Shown here: piece after piece, positions 1 through 7,130 of the stretch
Layout of the letters: the number at the start of each line of letters is the position of its first letter
Numbering within the stretch: the first letter of the stretch is position 1
NCBI RefSeq assembly: GCF_000244955.1
Contig: NZ_CM001439.1
Location: forward strand, 3,004,628-3,068,627
DNA from: Saccharomonospora marina XMU15
GTDB taxonomy: Bacteria > Actinomycetota > Actinomycetes > Mycobacteriales > Pseudonocardiaceae
Direction: 5' to 3'
DNA length: 64,000 nucleotides
Position numbers and translations under genes: made by a program
Notes under the pieces: generated by a model
The model's database searches: none
What the model saw: the letters and a program-made list of their open reading frames with translations, nothing else
What the model was told of the DNA's origin: nothing

Positions 1-1
1 C

Positions 2-517
2 GGGCCGGTCGCCGACATCGGTTGCGGGCCCGGACGCATCACGGTGCACCTTGCCGAGCTGGGGTTGTCCGCGTTCGGGATCGACCTCTCGCCCGCGATG
101 GTCGCGGTCGCTCGCAGAAGCTATCCCCGACTGTGGTTCGGTGTGGGGTCGATGACGGCCCTCGGGTTGGCGGACGGGAAGCTCGGCGGGGTGGTCGCCT
201 GGTATTCGATCATCCACGTGCCCAGGCGGTTGTTGCCGGATGTCATGGCCGAGCTCAACCGGGTGCTGGCGCCCGGCGGGTACCTGCAGCTGGCTTTCCA
301 GGTCGGCGACGGGCTGCTGCACCTCGACGATGCGCTCCAGCACCGGATCTCGCTGGACTTCTACCGCCTGCGCATGGACGACGCGTCCGCGTTGCTGACA
401 CAGGCCGGGTTCGATGTGCGCGCCACGATGCTGCGCGAGCCCGACGACAACCCGGCGTTTCCGGAGCGGACACCGCAGGGTTTCGTGTTGGCACGCAAGC
501 ACGGCAGCCGCGGGTGA
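2..517 (+). CDS. SAM-dependent class I methyltransferase (5' truncated by window edge)
   Basis: The frame is open from the first bases of the window, so the true start lies upstream. The visible N-terminal residues VADIGCGPG are the glycine-rich motif I of class I methyltransferases that binds S-adenosylmethionine; FGIDLS a few residues later fits the acidic motif II. A later stretch, LNRVLAPGGYLQLAF, is the usual post-motif III strand (Methyltransf_11/25 type). Only about 171 residues are visible. The substrate cannot be told from sequence, and family members act on many small molecules in the cytosol. The gene ends at a TGA about 120 bases before the next gene and has no visible operon partner inside the window. 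Confidence 0.85.
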   Translation, partial: GPVADIGCGPGRITVHLAELGLSAFGIDLSPAMVAVARRSYPRLWFGVGSMTALGLADGKLGGVVAWYSIIHVPRRLLPDVMAELNRVLAPGGYLQLAFQVGDGLLHLDDALQHRISLDFYRLRMDDASALLTQAGFDVRATMLREPDDNPAFPERTPQGFVLARKHGSRG

Positions 518-566
518 GAGCACCTCACCCGGCCTGAGGTCGCGCGACCAGCCGTAGCAAAACATA

Positions 567-590
567 CGTATACGCAAGATTGCGTGTACG
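567..590. promoter_or_regulatory. Imperfect dyad overlapping a likely promoter of the next gene
   Basis: Arms CGTATACGCAA (567-577) and TTGCGTGTACG (580-590) match at 10 of 11 positions around a 2-base centre. The right arm contains TTGCGT (580-585), a plausible -35, followed 18 bases later by TACGGT (604-609), a plausible -10, upstream of the GTG at 641. A repressor bound here would block the promoter. The binding protein is unknown; no regulator gene lies next to it. Confidence 0.5.
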
Positions 591-640
591 CACTTTTTGT
601 CGCTACGGTGGTGCCCTCACCGACAGAAGGGACCCCAACC

Positions 641-1684
641 GTGCACACCAAGGGCATCACCTACGACACCGGCTTCGTCCGCAACGGCGTACCCTCCCGC
701 GAGCGGTTCGATCCCGAGGTGGTCGAGCGAGAACTGGCCGTAATCCGTGACGATCTGCACTGCACCGCCGTCCGCATCACCGGGGGCGATCCGCGGCGGC
801 TGGAGCTGGCCGCCGCTCGTGCCGCCGAACTCGGTCTCGAGGTCTGGTTCTCGCCCTACCCGCTGGAACTGACCGCCGAGGAGATGCTGTCGCTGCTCGC
901 CGACTGTGCCGAGGCGGCCGAGCGAGTCCGACAGCGGGGAGCCGAGGTCGTGTTCGTCACCGGCGCCGAGTTGAGCCTCATGAACAGGGGATTCCTGCCC
1001 GGCGACACGCAGCAGGACCGACTCCAGGGACTGCTCGGCCAACGCGATCGGCTACCCGAACTGGCAGGCGAGCTGTCCGAACGGGTCAACGATTTCCTCG
1101 GCCACGCCGTGAAAGTCGTCCGGGAACGATTCGGGGGCAGGCTCACCTACGCCGCCGTTCAGCTTGAACGCATCGACTGGACGCCCTTCGACATCATCGG
1201 CGTCGACCTGTACCGGTCTGCCGAGGTCGCCGACCAGTTCGGCGCGGGCGTGCGCACGCTGGTCGCGCAGGGCAACGCCCAGGACAAGCCGGTGGTGATC
1301 ACCGAGTTCGGCACGACCGCCTACCGTGGGGCGGCAGACCGGGGTGCCCGTTGCATGGAGATCGCCGAGTTCGATCCCGACACCGGCATGCCGGTACGGC
1401 TGGACGGTCACTACATCCGCGACGAGGCAGGGCAGGCCGGCTACCTACGCGAACTGCTGGAGATTTTCGACGCCGAAGGCGTCGACGGGGCGTTCGTCTT
1501 CCTCTTCGCGCTCGACGGCTTCCCACACCGCCCCTGCGGCGACCCCCGCGACGACCTCGACCTGGCCAGCCCCGCCATCGTCAAGTACCTCGAACAGCAC
1601 CAGGGCCACACCTACCCGGACCTGCCCTGGGAACCCAAGGCAGCCTTCCACGCCTTGGCCGACTACTACCGAGGCCAACCATGA
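641..1684 (+). CDS. TIM-barrel glycosidase-like protein of the family often annotated as abortive infection protein
   Basis: This is a 347-residue protein. The GTG at 641 is preferred over upstream starts because AGAAGGGA sits about 10 bases before it and homologues, as I recall them, start close to the conserved KGITYDTGF segment. Conserved-looking blocks include AVRITGGDP, GLEVWFSPYP, TGAELSLMN, DIIGVDLYR, VITEFGTTAYRGAADRG and DGAFVFLFA, the pattern of a (beta/alpha)8 barrel with acidic residues at strand ends (E in GAELS, E in ITEFG), as in retaining glycoside hydrolases. The family carries an abortive-infection label in public annotation, but nothing here shows phage defence, and hydrolase activity is inference. 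The gene is monocistronic, behind a promoter with an overlapping dyad at 567-590. Confidence 0.7.
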   Translation: MHTKGITYDTGFVRNGVPSRERFDPEVVERELAVIRDDLHCTAVRITGGDPRRLELAAARAAELGLEVWFSPYPLELTAEEMLSLLADCAEAAERVRQRGAEVVFVTGAELSLMNRGFLPGDTQQDRLQGLLGQRDRLPELAGELSERVNDFLGHAVKVVRERFGGRLTYAAVQLERIDWTPFDIIGVDLYRSAEVADQFGAGVRTLVAQGNAQDKPVVITEFGTTAYRGAADRGARCMEIAEFDPDTGMPVRLDGHYIRDEAGQAGYLRELLEIFDAEGVDGAFVFLFALDGFPHRPCGDPRDDLDLASPAIVKYLEQHQGHTYPDLPWEPKAAFHALADYYRGQP

Positions 1685-1711
1685 GTTGCCGCTGAGCGGG
1701 CTCGCGGGCCG

Positions 1712-2275
1712 TCACGGTCGGCGGCCGATGAAACCGAGCAGCTTCGTCTGGACATCGGCATCCTCGGGCACCTCGACCCGGGGACCGTACTGCCCGCTGG
1801 TGCGGATCGCGGGCTCGTGCTCGCGCATGCCTGCCAGCAGCTCGGCGCACTTGACCGGATCGAGCTTCTCGTCCTGCCCGGTTGCCCGTGCCAGATCCCA
1901 GGTGTGCATGAAGACGTCGGCGGTGTAGAACCGGTCGATAGCCTGATCCAGCGGCAGCTCACCGACGTGGCGATTGGACAGCGTCCTGCTCGGTGTGGCC
2001 GGGTCGTCCAGCAACGCCTGGACACCGTCGCTGTGGACGGTCCACGCGCGTACCGGGTCGTCGTCGACCGAGGGACCGGCAGGCAGTCGCACTCCGGAAC
2101 CCGACTCAAGGAAGGCCGGAAACCACTCGAGGAGGTGCCGGACGACATCGCGCGCCTTCCAGCCGTCCACCGGTGCCGGGTTGTCCCAGGCCGGGTGCGT
2201 GGTACCACGCACCCGGTCGGTGAAGACCGCGGCGACCCACCGGTGTTCCTCGGCGGGCGAAGACCGTGTCGTCAT
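1712..2275 (-). CDS. TIGR03086 family metal-binding (DinB-like) protein
   Basis: A 187-residue protein with the mycothiol-dependent maleylpyruvate isomerase/DinB-like helical fold. Typical elements are WKARDVVRHLLEW near residue 40, LPLDQAIDRFYTADVFMHTWDLARATG near 105-130, and the C-terminal LLGFIGRRP segment seen in TIGR03086 proteins. The histidines in VVRHLLEW and MHTWDLA are candidate metal ligands. It overlaps the SRPBCC gene upstream by 4 bases (ATGA), so the two are translationally coupled. SRPBCC plus TIGR03086 is a common actinobacterial pair, usually with an ArsR regulator that is absent here. The substrate is unknown. Confidence 0.8.
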   Translation of the reverse strand: MTTRSSPAEEHRWVAAVFTDRVRGTTHPAWDNPAPVDGWKARDVVRHLLEWFPAFLESGSGVRLPAGPSVDDDPVRAWTVHSDGVQALLDDPATPSRTLSNRHVGELPLDQAIDRFYTADVFMHTWDLARATGQDEKLDPVKCAELLAGMREHEPAIRTSGQYGPRVEVPEDADVQTKLLGFIGRRP

Positions 2276-2757
2276 GCCAACTCGGTCACGAGTTCGTCGA
2301 GCTTCTCGAAGCCCTCGACCACGCCGACCTCCATGCCACTGGCGAGCAGGCCGTCGCGGGCCTGCATCGAATCCAGGACGGACAGCATCGTGACACGGGT
2401 ACGGCCGCCGCCGAGATCCTCCAGCGTCGCGGTCTCCAGCGACACGCCGTCAGGCATGTCCTCGTAGGTGAAGGTCTGCACGACCCGTTCTACACCCCTG
2501 ACTTCGTGGAACGAGCCGTAGAAGCAGTACTCCTGGCCGTCGAGGACGACGGCATAGCGGTAGTTGCCGCCGGTACGGCAGTCCCAGCGATCGACGCGGG
2601 TCGTGGTGGATCTGGGTCCGTTCCACTGTGCGAAGAGATCGGGCTCGGTGAACGCACGAAACACCCGCTCGCGGGGCGCGTCGAACTCCCGGACGATGCG
2701 GATGGTCGGCAGGTCCGGATCGGCAGCGATCTCGGTCTGGTGCTTGCTCGCGGTCAT
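2272..2757 (-). CDS. SRPBCC (AHSA1-like) domain protein
   Basis: A 161-residue START/Bet v1-like protein. The N-terminal signature TIRIVREFDAPRERVFRAFTEPDLFAQWNGP and the central GGNYRYAVVLDG and FYGSFHEV are classic AHSA1 family motifs forming a hydrophobic ligand cavity. The ATG at 2757 is chosen because AGAGGAA lies about 8 bases upstream; a TTG 15 bases earlier lacks this. It is the first gene of a two-gene operon with the TIGR03086 gene. A dyad of the kind bound by ArsR-type repressors lies 25 bases before the start. The ligand is unknown. Confidence 0.85.
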   Translation of the reverse strand: MTASKHQTEIAADPDLPTIRIVREFDAPRERVFRAFTEPDLFAQWNGPRSTTTRVDRWDCRTGGNYRYAVVLDGQEYCFYGSFHEVRGVERVVQTFTYEDMPDGVSLETATLEDLGGGRTRVTMLSVLDSMQARDGLLASGMEVGVVEGFEKLDELVTELA

Positions 2758-2781
2758 GCCACTTCCTCTCAAGCGCTTTTA

Positions 2782-2799
2782 TTCAACCGAATGGTTAAA
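2782..2799. promoter_or_regulatory. Inverted repeat resembling an ArsR-family operator
   Basis: TTCAACC (2782-2788) and GGTTAAA (2793-2799) form a 6-of-7 dyad around GAAT, directly upstream of the SRPBCC gene. AT-rich TTnAACC dyads are typical of ArsR regulators that control AHSA1-type genes. No arsR gene is present within several kilobases, so the cognate regulator would act in trans (inference). Confidence 0.5.
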
Positions 2800-2964
2800 T
2801 AGGACCCTATGACATCGGGAACAGGTCGTCAACCGGTAAGTTGAATACGGGCCGGGGTCCTCCGGGTTACGTTCGGCAGGCAGGCGCCGTGAGAAACACT
2901 CCCCGCGACCGAATACGCTGATCGGGCACGAATCCGCGAAACCCCGGGACCGGGAGGCCAGTCG

Positions 2965-3582
2965 ATGCTCGACTCGTTGCTCGCGTTCGCCGGGTTGTGT
3001 GTGGTGCTGGCTGTCACGCCTGGCCCGGACAGCTTCATCGTGCTGCGCTTCGCGGTTCGCTCCGGCGTGGCAGCGAGCCTGAGCGCGGCGGCGGGTGCCG
3101 CGATCGGATCGTTGTTCTGGGCAGGCGCGGCAGGGCTCGGTCTCGCGGCGCTACTGGCCGGCTGGAGCATCGGCTACACCATCGTGCGGGTCCTCGGCGC
3201 GCTCTACCTGATCTACCTCGGTGTCCGGGCCTTGTGTGCTCGCCGCCCGGTGGAGGCCGACACCACGGGCATACCCGAGCACCTGTCATGGTGGCGGGCA
3301 GGCCGCACCGGCCTGCTGTCGGCGATGCTCAACCCCAAGATCGGGCTGTTCTTCCTGGCTGTGGCGCCCCAGTTCGTGCAGTCGCACGCGGACGTCGTCG
3401 CGACCACGCTGCTGCTGGGATGCATCGACGCGGCAGTGGCGTTCGGCTGGCTGGCGCTGGTCTCGATCGGCGCGTCCAGGATGATGCGCTGGCTGCGCCG
3501 CCCGAAGGTGGGCACGCACCTCGAACGCGCCAGCGGTGTCGCGCTGACCGGCCTGGGAGTGGCCACGCTCGCCACCCACTGA
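2965..3582 (+). CDS. LysE/RhtB family amino-acid exporter
   Basis: A 205-residue integral membrane protein. The segment VVLAVTPGPDSFIVLR near residues 13-28 is the LysE/RhtB signature, and SAMLNPKIGLFFLAVAPQF near residues 117-135 is the second conserved region. About six hydrophobic helices are visible, the usual number for the family. Such proteins expel amino acids or derivatives by proton antiport; the substrate here is not deducible. GGGAGG lies about 10 bases before the ATG. It is a single gene, with no adjacent LysG-type regulator. Confidence 0.88.
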   Translation: MLDSLLAFAGLCVVLAVTPGPDSFIVLRFAVRSGVAASLSAAAGAAIGSLFWAGAAGLGLAALLAGWSIGYTIVRVLGALYLIYLGVRALCARRPVEADTTGIPEHLSWWRAGRTGLLSAMLNPKIGLFFLAVAPQFVQSHADVVATTLLLGCIDAAVAFGWLALVSIGASRMMRWLRRPKVGTHLERASGVALTGLGVATLATH

Positions 3583-3675
3583 CCGCGGGCGGCACGACAG
3601 TGACACCCGACCGTGGCCCCCGCTCGGGTCCTTGGACCCTACCGGCGCCCTCCGCCGCCCGCCTCTACTCGCGCC

Positions 3676-5565
3676 ATGAGCACCGACTTCGCTCCTGACG
3701 ACCACGTGGTCTCCCAGCAGCGACGGATCAGGGAGTCGTTGCCGTTCGGCGACGCCGACGACTTCGACGCCGCCGACCGCGGCTTCCTCGGCCGACTGGA
3801 GCCGGGCGAGGTACGCGACGACGACGGCCGCGTGGTGTGGGACGGCGACGCCTATGCCTTTCTCGACGGTGAGGCGCCCGACACGGTCAACCCGAGTCTG
3901 TGGCGGCAGTCCAAGCTCGTCGCCCGCCAGGGTCTGTACGAGGTGGTACCCGGGATCTACCAGGCGAGAGGACTTGATCTGTCCAATGTCACCTTCGTCG
4001 AAGGCTACCGTGGTGTGCTGGTGATCGACCCGCTGATCAGCGCCGAAACGGCGGCTGCGGCGCTGCGGCTCTACCGCCGGTACCGGGGGGAGCGCGACGT
4101 CACCGGCGTCGTCTACACCCACTCCCACGTGGACCACTTCGGCGGGGTGAAAGGTGTCACGACGCAGCAGCAGGTGGACGCCGGGGCCGTGCCCGTGCTC
4201 GCGCCCGAGGGGTTTCTCGAGGCAGCGGTGTCGGAGAACGTGTACGCCGGCGGCGCGATGTCGCGCCGAAGCGCATACATGATGGCGCCCTCACTGCCAC
4301 GCGGCCCTCGGGGCCAGGTGGGCACGGGGCTGGGTCCGTCCAATTCGGTGGGTGCCATCACGCTGATCGCGCCCACCGTGGATATCCGGTACACCGGGCA
4401 GCAGGAAACGGTCGACGGGATACGCATCGTGTTCCAGCTGGCACCTGGAACCGAGGCGCCCGCGGAGATGCATCTGCACTTGCCCGAGTTCAACGCGCTG
4501 TGCATCGCGGAGAACGCCACGCACACCCTGCACAACCTACTGACCTTGCGCGGCGCGCAGGTACGGGACGCACGCGCCTGGGCGAGGTACCTGACCGAGG
4601 CCATCGACCTGTTCGGCGAGCACACCGACGTGGTGTTCGCCTCGCACCACTGGCCGACCTGGGGCAGGGACAAGGTCGTGGAGTACCTGTCGCTGCAGCG
4701 CGATCTGTACGCCTACCTGCACGACCAGACGCTTCGCCTCGTCAACAGCGGCTACACCGGCAGCGAGATCGCCGAGTCGCTGCGGCTGCCGCCCGCGCTG
4801 GAACGGGCATGGCACGCGCGCGGCTACTACGGCTCGGTGAGCCACAACGTCAAGGCGATCTACCAGCGCTACCTCGGTTGGTTCGACGGCAACCCGGCGC
4901 ATCTGTGGCAGCACCCGCCGGTGGCGGCCGCCCGGCGGTATGTCCGGTTCATGGGCGGCGCCGACGAGGTCGTGGCGAAGGCGAGGTCGTCCTATCAGGA
5001 CGGTGATTTCCGTTGGGTCGCCGAGGTGCTCAACCACGTGGTGTTCGCCGAGCCCGAACACGAAGCGGCACGCAGGCTGCTCGCCGAGACCTACGAGCAA
5101 CTCGGATACGGCGCCGAGAACGGCACCTGGCGCAACTTCTACCTCACCGGTGCCCACGAGTTGCGGCACGGCTCGCTGGGAAGCGCCGCGGCACCCGCCG
5201 CGCCGGACCTGTTCACGCAACTGAGTCCGGCTCAGCTCTTCGACGCGCTGGCCGTGCGAGTCAACGGCCCGCGCGGCTGGGACGAGCAGCTCACCGTGGA
5301 CATCGACTTCACCGACCTCGACGAGCGCCACCGACTCACCCTGCGCAACGGCGTGCTCAGCCATACCGCCGCCGCGAAACCGTCGCCTGCCGACGTGCTG
5401 CTGCGGCTGCCGCGATCGGCGCTGGCCGTGCTGGTGTCCGGCCACGCCGACGCCGCGGAACTCGCCGAGGGGGGCGTGTCGATCGAGGGCGATCCGGATG
5501 TGCTGCGGCGGCTGATGTCGGTACTGGACAAGCCGGACCCCGACTTCGCGATCGTGACCCCTTGA
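3676..5565 (+). CDS. Alkyl/aryl-sulfatase of the metallo-beta-lactamase fold (SdsA1-like)
   Basis: About 629 residues, the normal length for SdsA-type alkylsulfatases. The metal-binding THSHVDHFGG motif lies near residue 155; the central part (AENATHTLHNLLTLRGAQVRD) contains further ligands and the dimerisation region; the C-terminal roughly 130 residues are an SCP2-like domain. These enzymes cleave sulfate from primary alkyl sulfates. No signal peptide is seen at the chosen ATG (MSTDFAPDDH), although many relatives are exported. An in-frame start exists 63 bases upstream, but its extension is proline/arginine-rich and not family-like. It stands alone, with no sulfonate transport genes nearby. 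Confidence 0.9.
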   Translation: MSTDFAPDDHVVSQQRRIRESLPFGDADDFDAADRGFLGRLEPGEVRDDDGRVVWDGDAYAFLDGEAPDTVNPSLWRQSKLVARQGLYEVVPGIYQARGLDLSNVTFVEGYRGVLVIDPLISAETAAAALRLYRRYRGERDVTGVVYTHSHVDHFGGVKGVTTQQQVDAGAVPVLAPEGFLEAAVSENVYAGGAMSRRSAYMMAPSLPRGPRGQVGTGLGPSNSVGAITLIAPTVDIRYTGQQETVDGIRIVFQLAPGTEAPAEMHLHLPEFNALCIAENATHTLHNLLTLRGAQVRDARAWARYLTEAIDLFGEHTDVVFASHHWPTWGRDKVVEYLSLQRDLYAYLHDQTLRLVNSGYTGSEIAESLRLPPALERAWHARGYYGSVSHNVKAIYQRYLGWFDGNPAHLWQHPPVAAARRYVRFMGGADEVVAKARSSYQDGDFRWVAEVLNHVVFAEPEHEAARRLLAETYEQLGYGAENGTWRNFYLTGAHELRHGSLGSAAAPAAPDLFTQLSPAQLFDALAVRVNGPRGWDEQLTVDIDFTDLDERHRLTLRNGVLSHTAAAKPSPADVLLRLPRSALAVLVSGHADAAELAEGGVSIEGDPDVLRRLMSVLDKPDPDFAIVTP

Positions 5566-5574
5566 GCCAGGCCG

Positions 5575-5964
5575 TCAGCCGTCCAGGGCCTCGGCGATCG
5601 CGGCCAGCACCCGGCGCCAGTGGGTGCGTTGACGTTCCCGTTCCCGCGCGTCGGCCATGCGCTCCTGATGAAAGCGCAGCACGGTGCGCCCTCCCTCGGC
5701 CGGGGTGAGCGTGACCTGCACGGTGGTAGGGCCGGTGAGTCGAATGCGTTCACCGTGTCGGTAGCCGCGCACTTCTCCGGCCACACCGGCGTCGGTGCGG
5801 TAGGCGCTGCCGCGCCGGGGTGAGCTCAGCTGAACACCGGTACCCAGCCACAGCGCCAGCCCCCGGGGGCCGCTGACGAGGTCCCACACGGTCGTCGGTG
5901 GGTGTGGCAGGGTGCGGGACACGCCGATCTGCCAGCCCGCGTCCTTGGTGAGCCCGGTGGGCAT
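5575..5964 (-). CDS. SRPBCC/AHSA1-like domain protein
   Basis: A 129-residue START-fold protein. GVSRTLPHPPTTVWDLVSGPRGLALWLG is the usual N-terminal strand-helix of AHSA1-like proteins, and VLRFHQERMADARERERQ leads into the long C-terminal helix. GAAAGGATGA, about 10 bases before the ATG, is the likely ribosome binding site and overlaps the end of the CGNR gene upstream, only 6 bases away, so the two form an operon driven from the shared divergent promoter at 6569-6599. The ligand is unknown. Confidence 0.8.
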   Translation of the reverse strand: MPTGLTKDAGWQIGVSRTLPHPPTTVWDLVSGPRGLALWLGTGVQLSSPRRGSAYRTDAGVAGEVRGYRHGERIRLTGPTTVQVTLTPAEGGRTVLRFHQERMADARERERQRTHWRRVLAAIAEALDG

Positions 5965-5970
5965 GCTGGA

Positions 5971-6573
5971 TCATCCTTTCTCGTCGCGACGCTCGCGCAG
6001 CGCGCGAACCTTGTGCTGGTTGCCGCAGTGCTCCATGGAGCACCAGCGACGACGCCCCGGTCGTGAGGTGTCGACGTAGACGAGGTGGCAGCGCTCGCCC
6101 GAGCAGACCCGGATGCGGTGGGCGTACTCGCCGGTCAGGAGGTCCACCGCGTCCCTGGCGACGGTGGCGAGCAGTTGCGTCCCGGTGGCCGTCGCCGTCC
6201 AGGTTCGCTGCCCGTCTGGCCCGATGGCCGGTGTCAGCGGGGGATGTCCGGCGGTGCGGTTGATGACGTCCAGATCGCCCCGTTGCGGTTCCACCCCGGA
6301 CGCGCGGGCGGTGGCGGCCCGAAACAGCGCGTCGCGGAAGGTGCGCGCGGCCTCGACCTCGACCTGACGGATGTCGAGGTCGGGGGTTGGGCTGAGCCGG
6401 GACCGGGCCACCCACGCAGCGAGGTCGGCGGGTGTGTGCAGCACCTCGAACCGGCGAAACTCGCCCGGCCCCCCGGTGGTGGTCAACTCCAGGCACAACG
6501 CGCCGGGATCGAACCGGTACTTCGCGCCGGTGTGGGAGCGCAGGATCACGCCTCTGCTTGCCGACCCAGCCAC
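5971..6573 (-). CDS. CGNR zinc-finger (ABATE domain) putative transcriptional regulator
   Basis: A 200-residue protein. Residues 1-150 form an ABATE-like domain (FDPGALCLELTTTGG, RRFEVLHTPADLAAWV). The C-terminus carries a zinc ribbon with C-x4-C in CSGERC and C-x4-C in CSMEHCGNQHKVRALRER, including the CGN(Q) signature of zf-CGNR proteins (here CGNQ). Family members are predicted stress-linked transcription factors. The start is taken as the GTG at 6573: it is inside the left arm of a 12-bp dyad shared with the divergent VOC gene, and TATAGT ends 6 bases before it, giving a leaderless transcript. It is co-transcribed with the SRPBCC gene downstream. Binding to the dyad is inferred. Confidence 0.82.
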   Translation of the reverse strand: MAGSASRGVILRSHTGAKYRFDPGALCLELTTTGGPGEFRRFEVLHTPADLAAWVARSRLSPTPDLDIRQVEVEAARTFRDALFRAATARASGVEPQRGDLDVINRTAGHPPLTPAIGPDGQRTWTATATGTQLLATVARDAVDLLTGEYAHRIRVCSGERCHLVYVDTSRPGRRRWCSMEHCGNQHKVRALRERRDEKG

Positions 6574-6599
6574 GTAACCACTATAACTGGTTACGTGGC
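6569..6599. promoter_or_regulatory. Mirror-symmetric divergent promoter/operator containing both start codons
   Basis: Perfect 12-bp arms GCCACGTAACCA (6569-6580) and TGGTTACGTGGC (6588-6599) flank the 7-base centre CTATAAC. The GTG of the CGNR gene (6573-6571, minus) and the GTG of the VOC gene (6595-6597, plus) occupy exactly mirrored positions in the arms. TATAAC (6582-6587) reads rightward as a -10, with TTGCCG (6558-6563) 18 bases upstream as a -35; TATAGT (6585-6580) reads leftward. Only 21 bases separate the starts, so both messages would be leaderless. Confidence 0.75.
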
Positions 6600-7050
6600 A
6601 TTGCACTGGAAACTGGTCATCGACAGCCGAAACGCTCCTGCGCTCGCGGATTTCTGGGCCGCGGCGCTGGGCTACGACGTGGAGGACAACAGCGCGCTCA
6701 TCGACCGGCTGGTCACGGCAGGCATGGTGGAGCCGGACCGGATCGGCGAACACCGAGGTCGCCGGATCTTTCGCGGCTTCGCCGCCGTCCGCCACCCCGA
6801 TGACCCCTTCGACACCGAGACCGGCATCGGCAAGGGTCGGCGGCTGCTGTTCCAGGACGTTGCGGAAGAAAAGAGCGGCAAGAACCGGTTGCACATCGAC
6901 GTGCACCATGCCGAGGACGAGGCGCTGGGTGACCTGGTCGCCAGGCTGGAAAGCCTGGGGGCCACGCGGGTGCGTGAGGTCGATCAGGGCCCGGCAGGGC
7001 ACTGGTGGGTCATGCGCGACCCGGAAGGCAACGAGTTCTGCGCCGCGTGA
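6595..7050 (+). CDS. VOC (glyoxalase-like) family protein
   Basis: A 151-residue protein starting VALHWKLVID at a GTG inside the dyad. The N-terminal WKLVIDSRNAPALADFWAAALGYDV and the C-terminal WWVMRDPEGNEFCAA are characteristic of the two beta-alpha-beta-beta-beta modules of VOC proteins (Glyoxalase_6 subtype). His in LHIDVHH and Glu in EGNEFC are candidate metal ligands. The function is probably small-molecule detoxification or resistance, substrate unknown. The gene is divergent from the CGNR regulator and likely under its control. Confidence 0.85.
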   Translation: MALHWKLVIDSRNAPALADFWAAALGYDVEDNSALIDRLVTAGMVEPDRIGEHRGRRIFRGFAAVRHPDDPFDTETGIGKGRRLLFQDVAEEKSGKNRLHIDVHHAEDEALGDLVARLESLGATRVREVDQGPAGHWWVMRDPEGNEFCAA

Positions 7051-7130
7051 GGCCCGCCTCGACCCGCTTCGGTGCTCATCGGTCACGCCGCCACAGCAGG
7101 CACCCGGCTTCCGCGCCGCGTGAGGCGACT

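Noticed and set aside
641-1684. Phage-defence (abortive infection) system
   Set aside because: Only the family label suggests it. The protein resembles a TIM-barrel hydrolase and no other defence gene is nearby.
6574-7086. Longer start of the CGNR gene up to 7086
   Set aside because: The extension is antisense to the whole VOC gene, and the GTG at 6573 is supported by the mirrored promoter.
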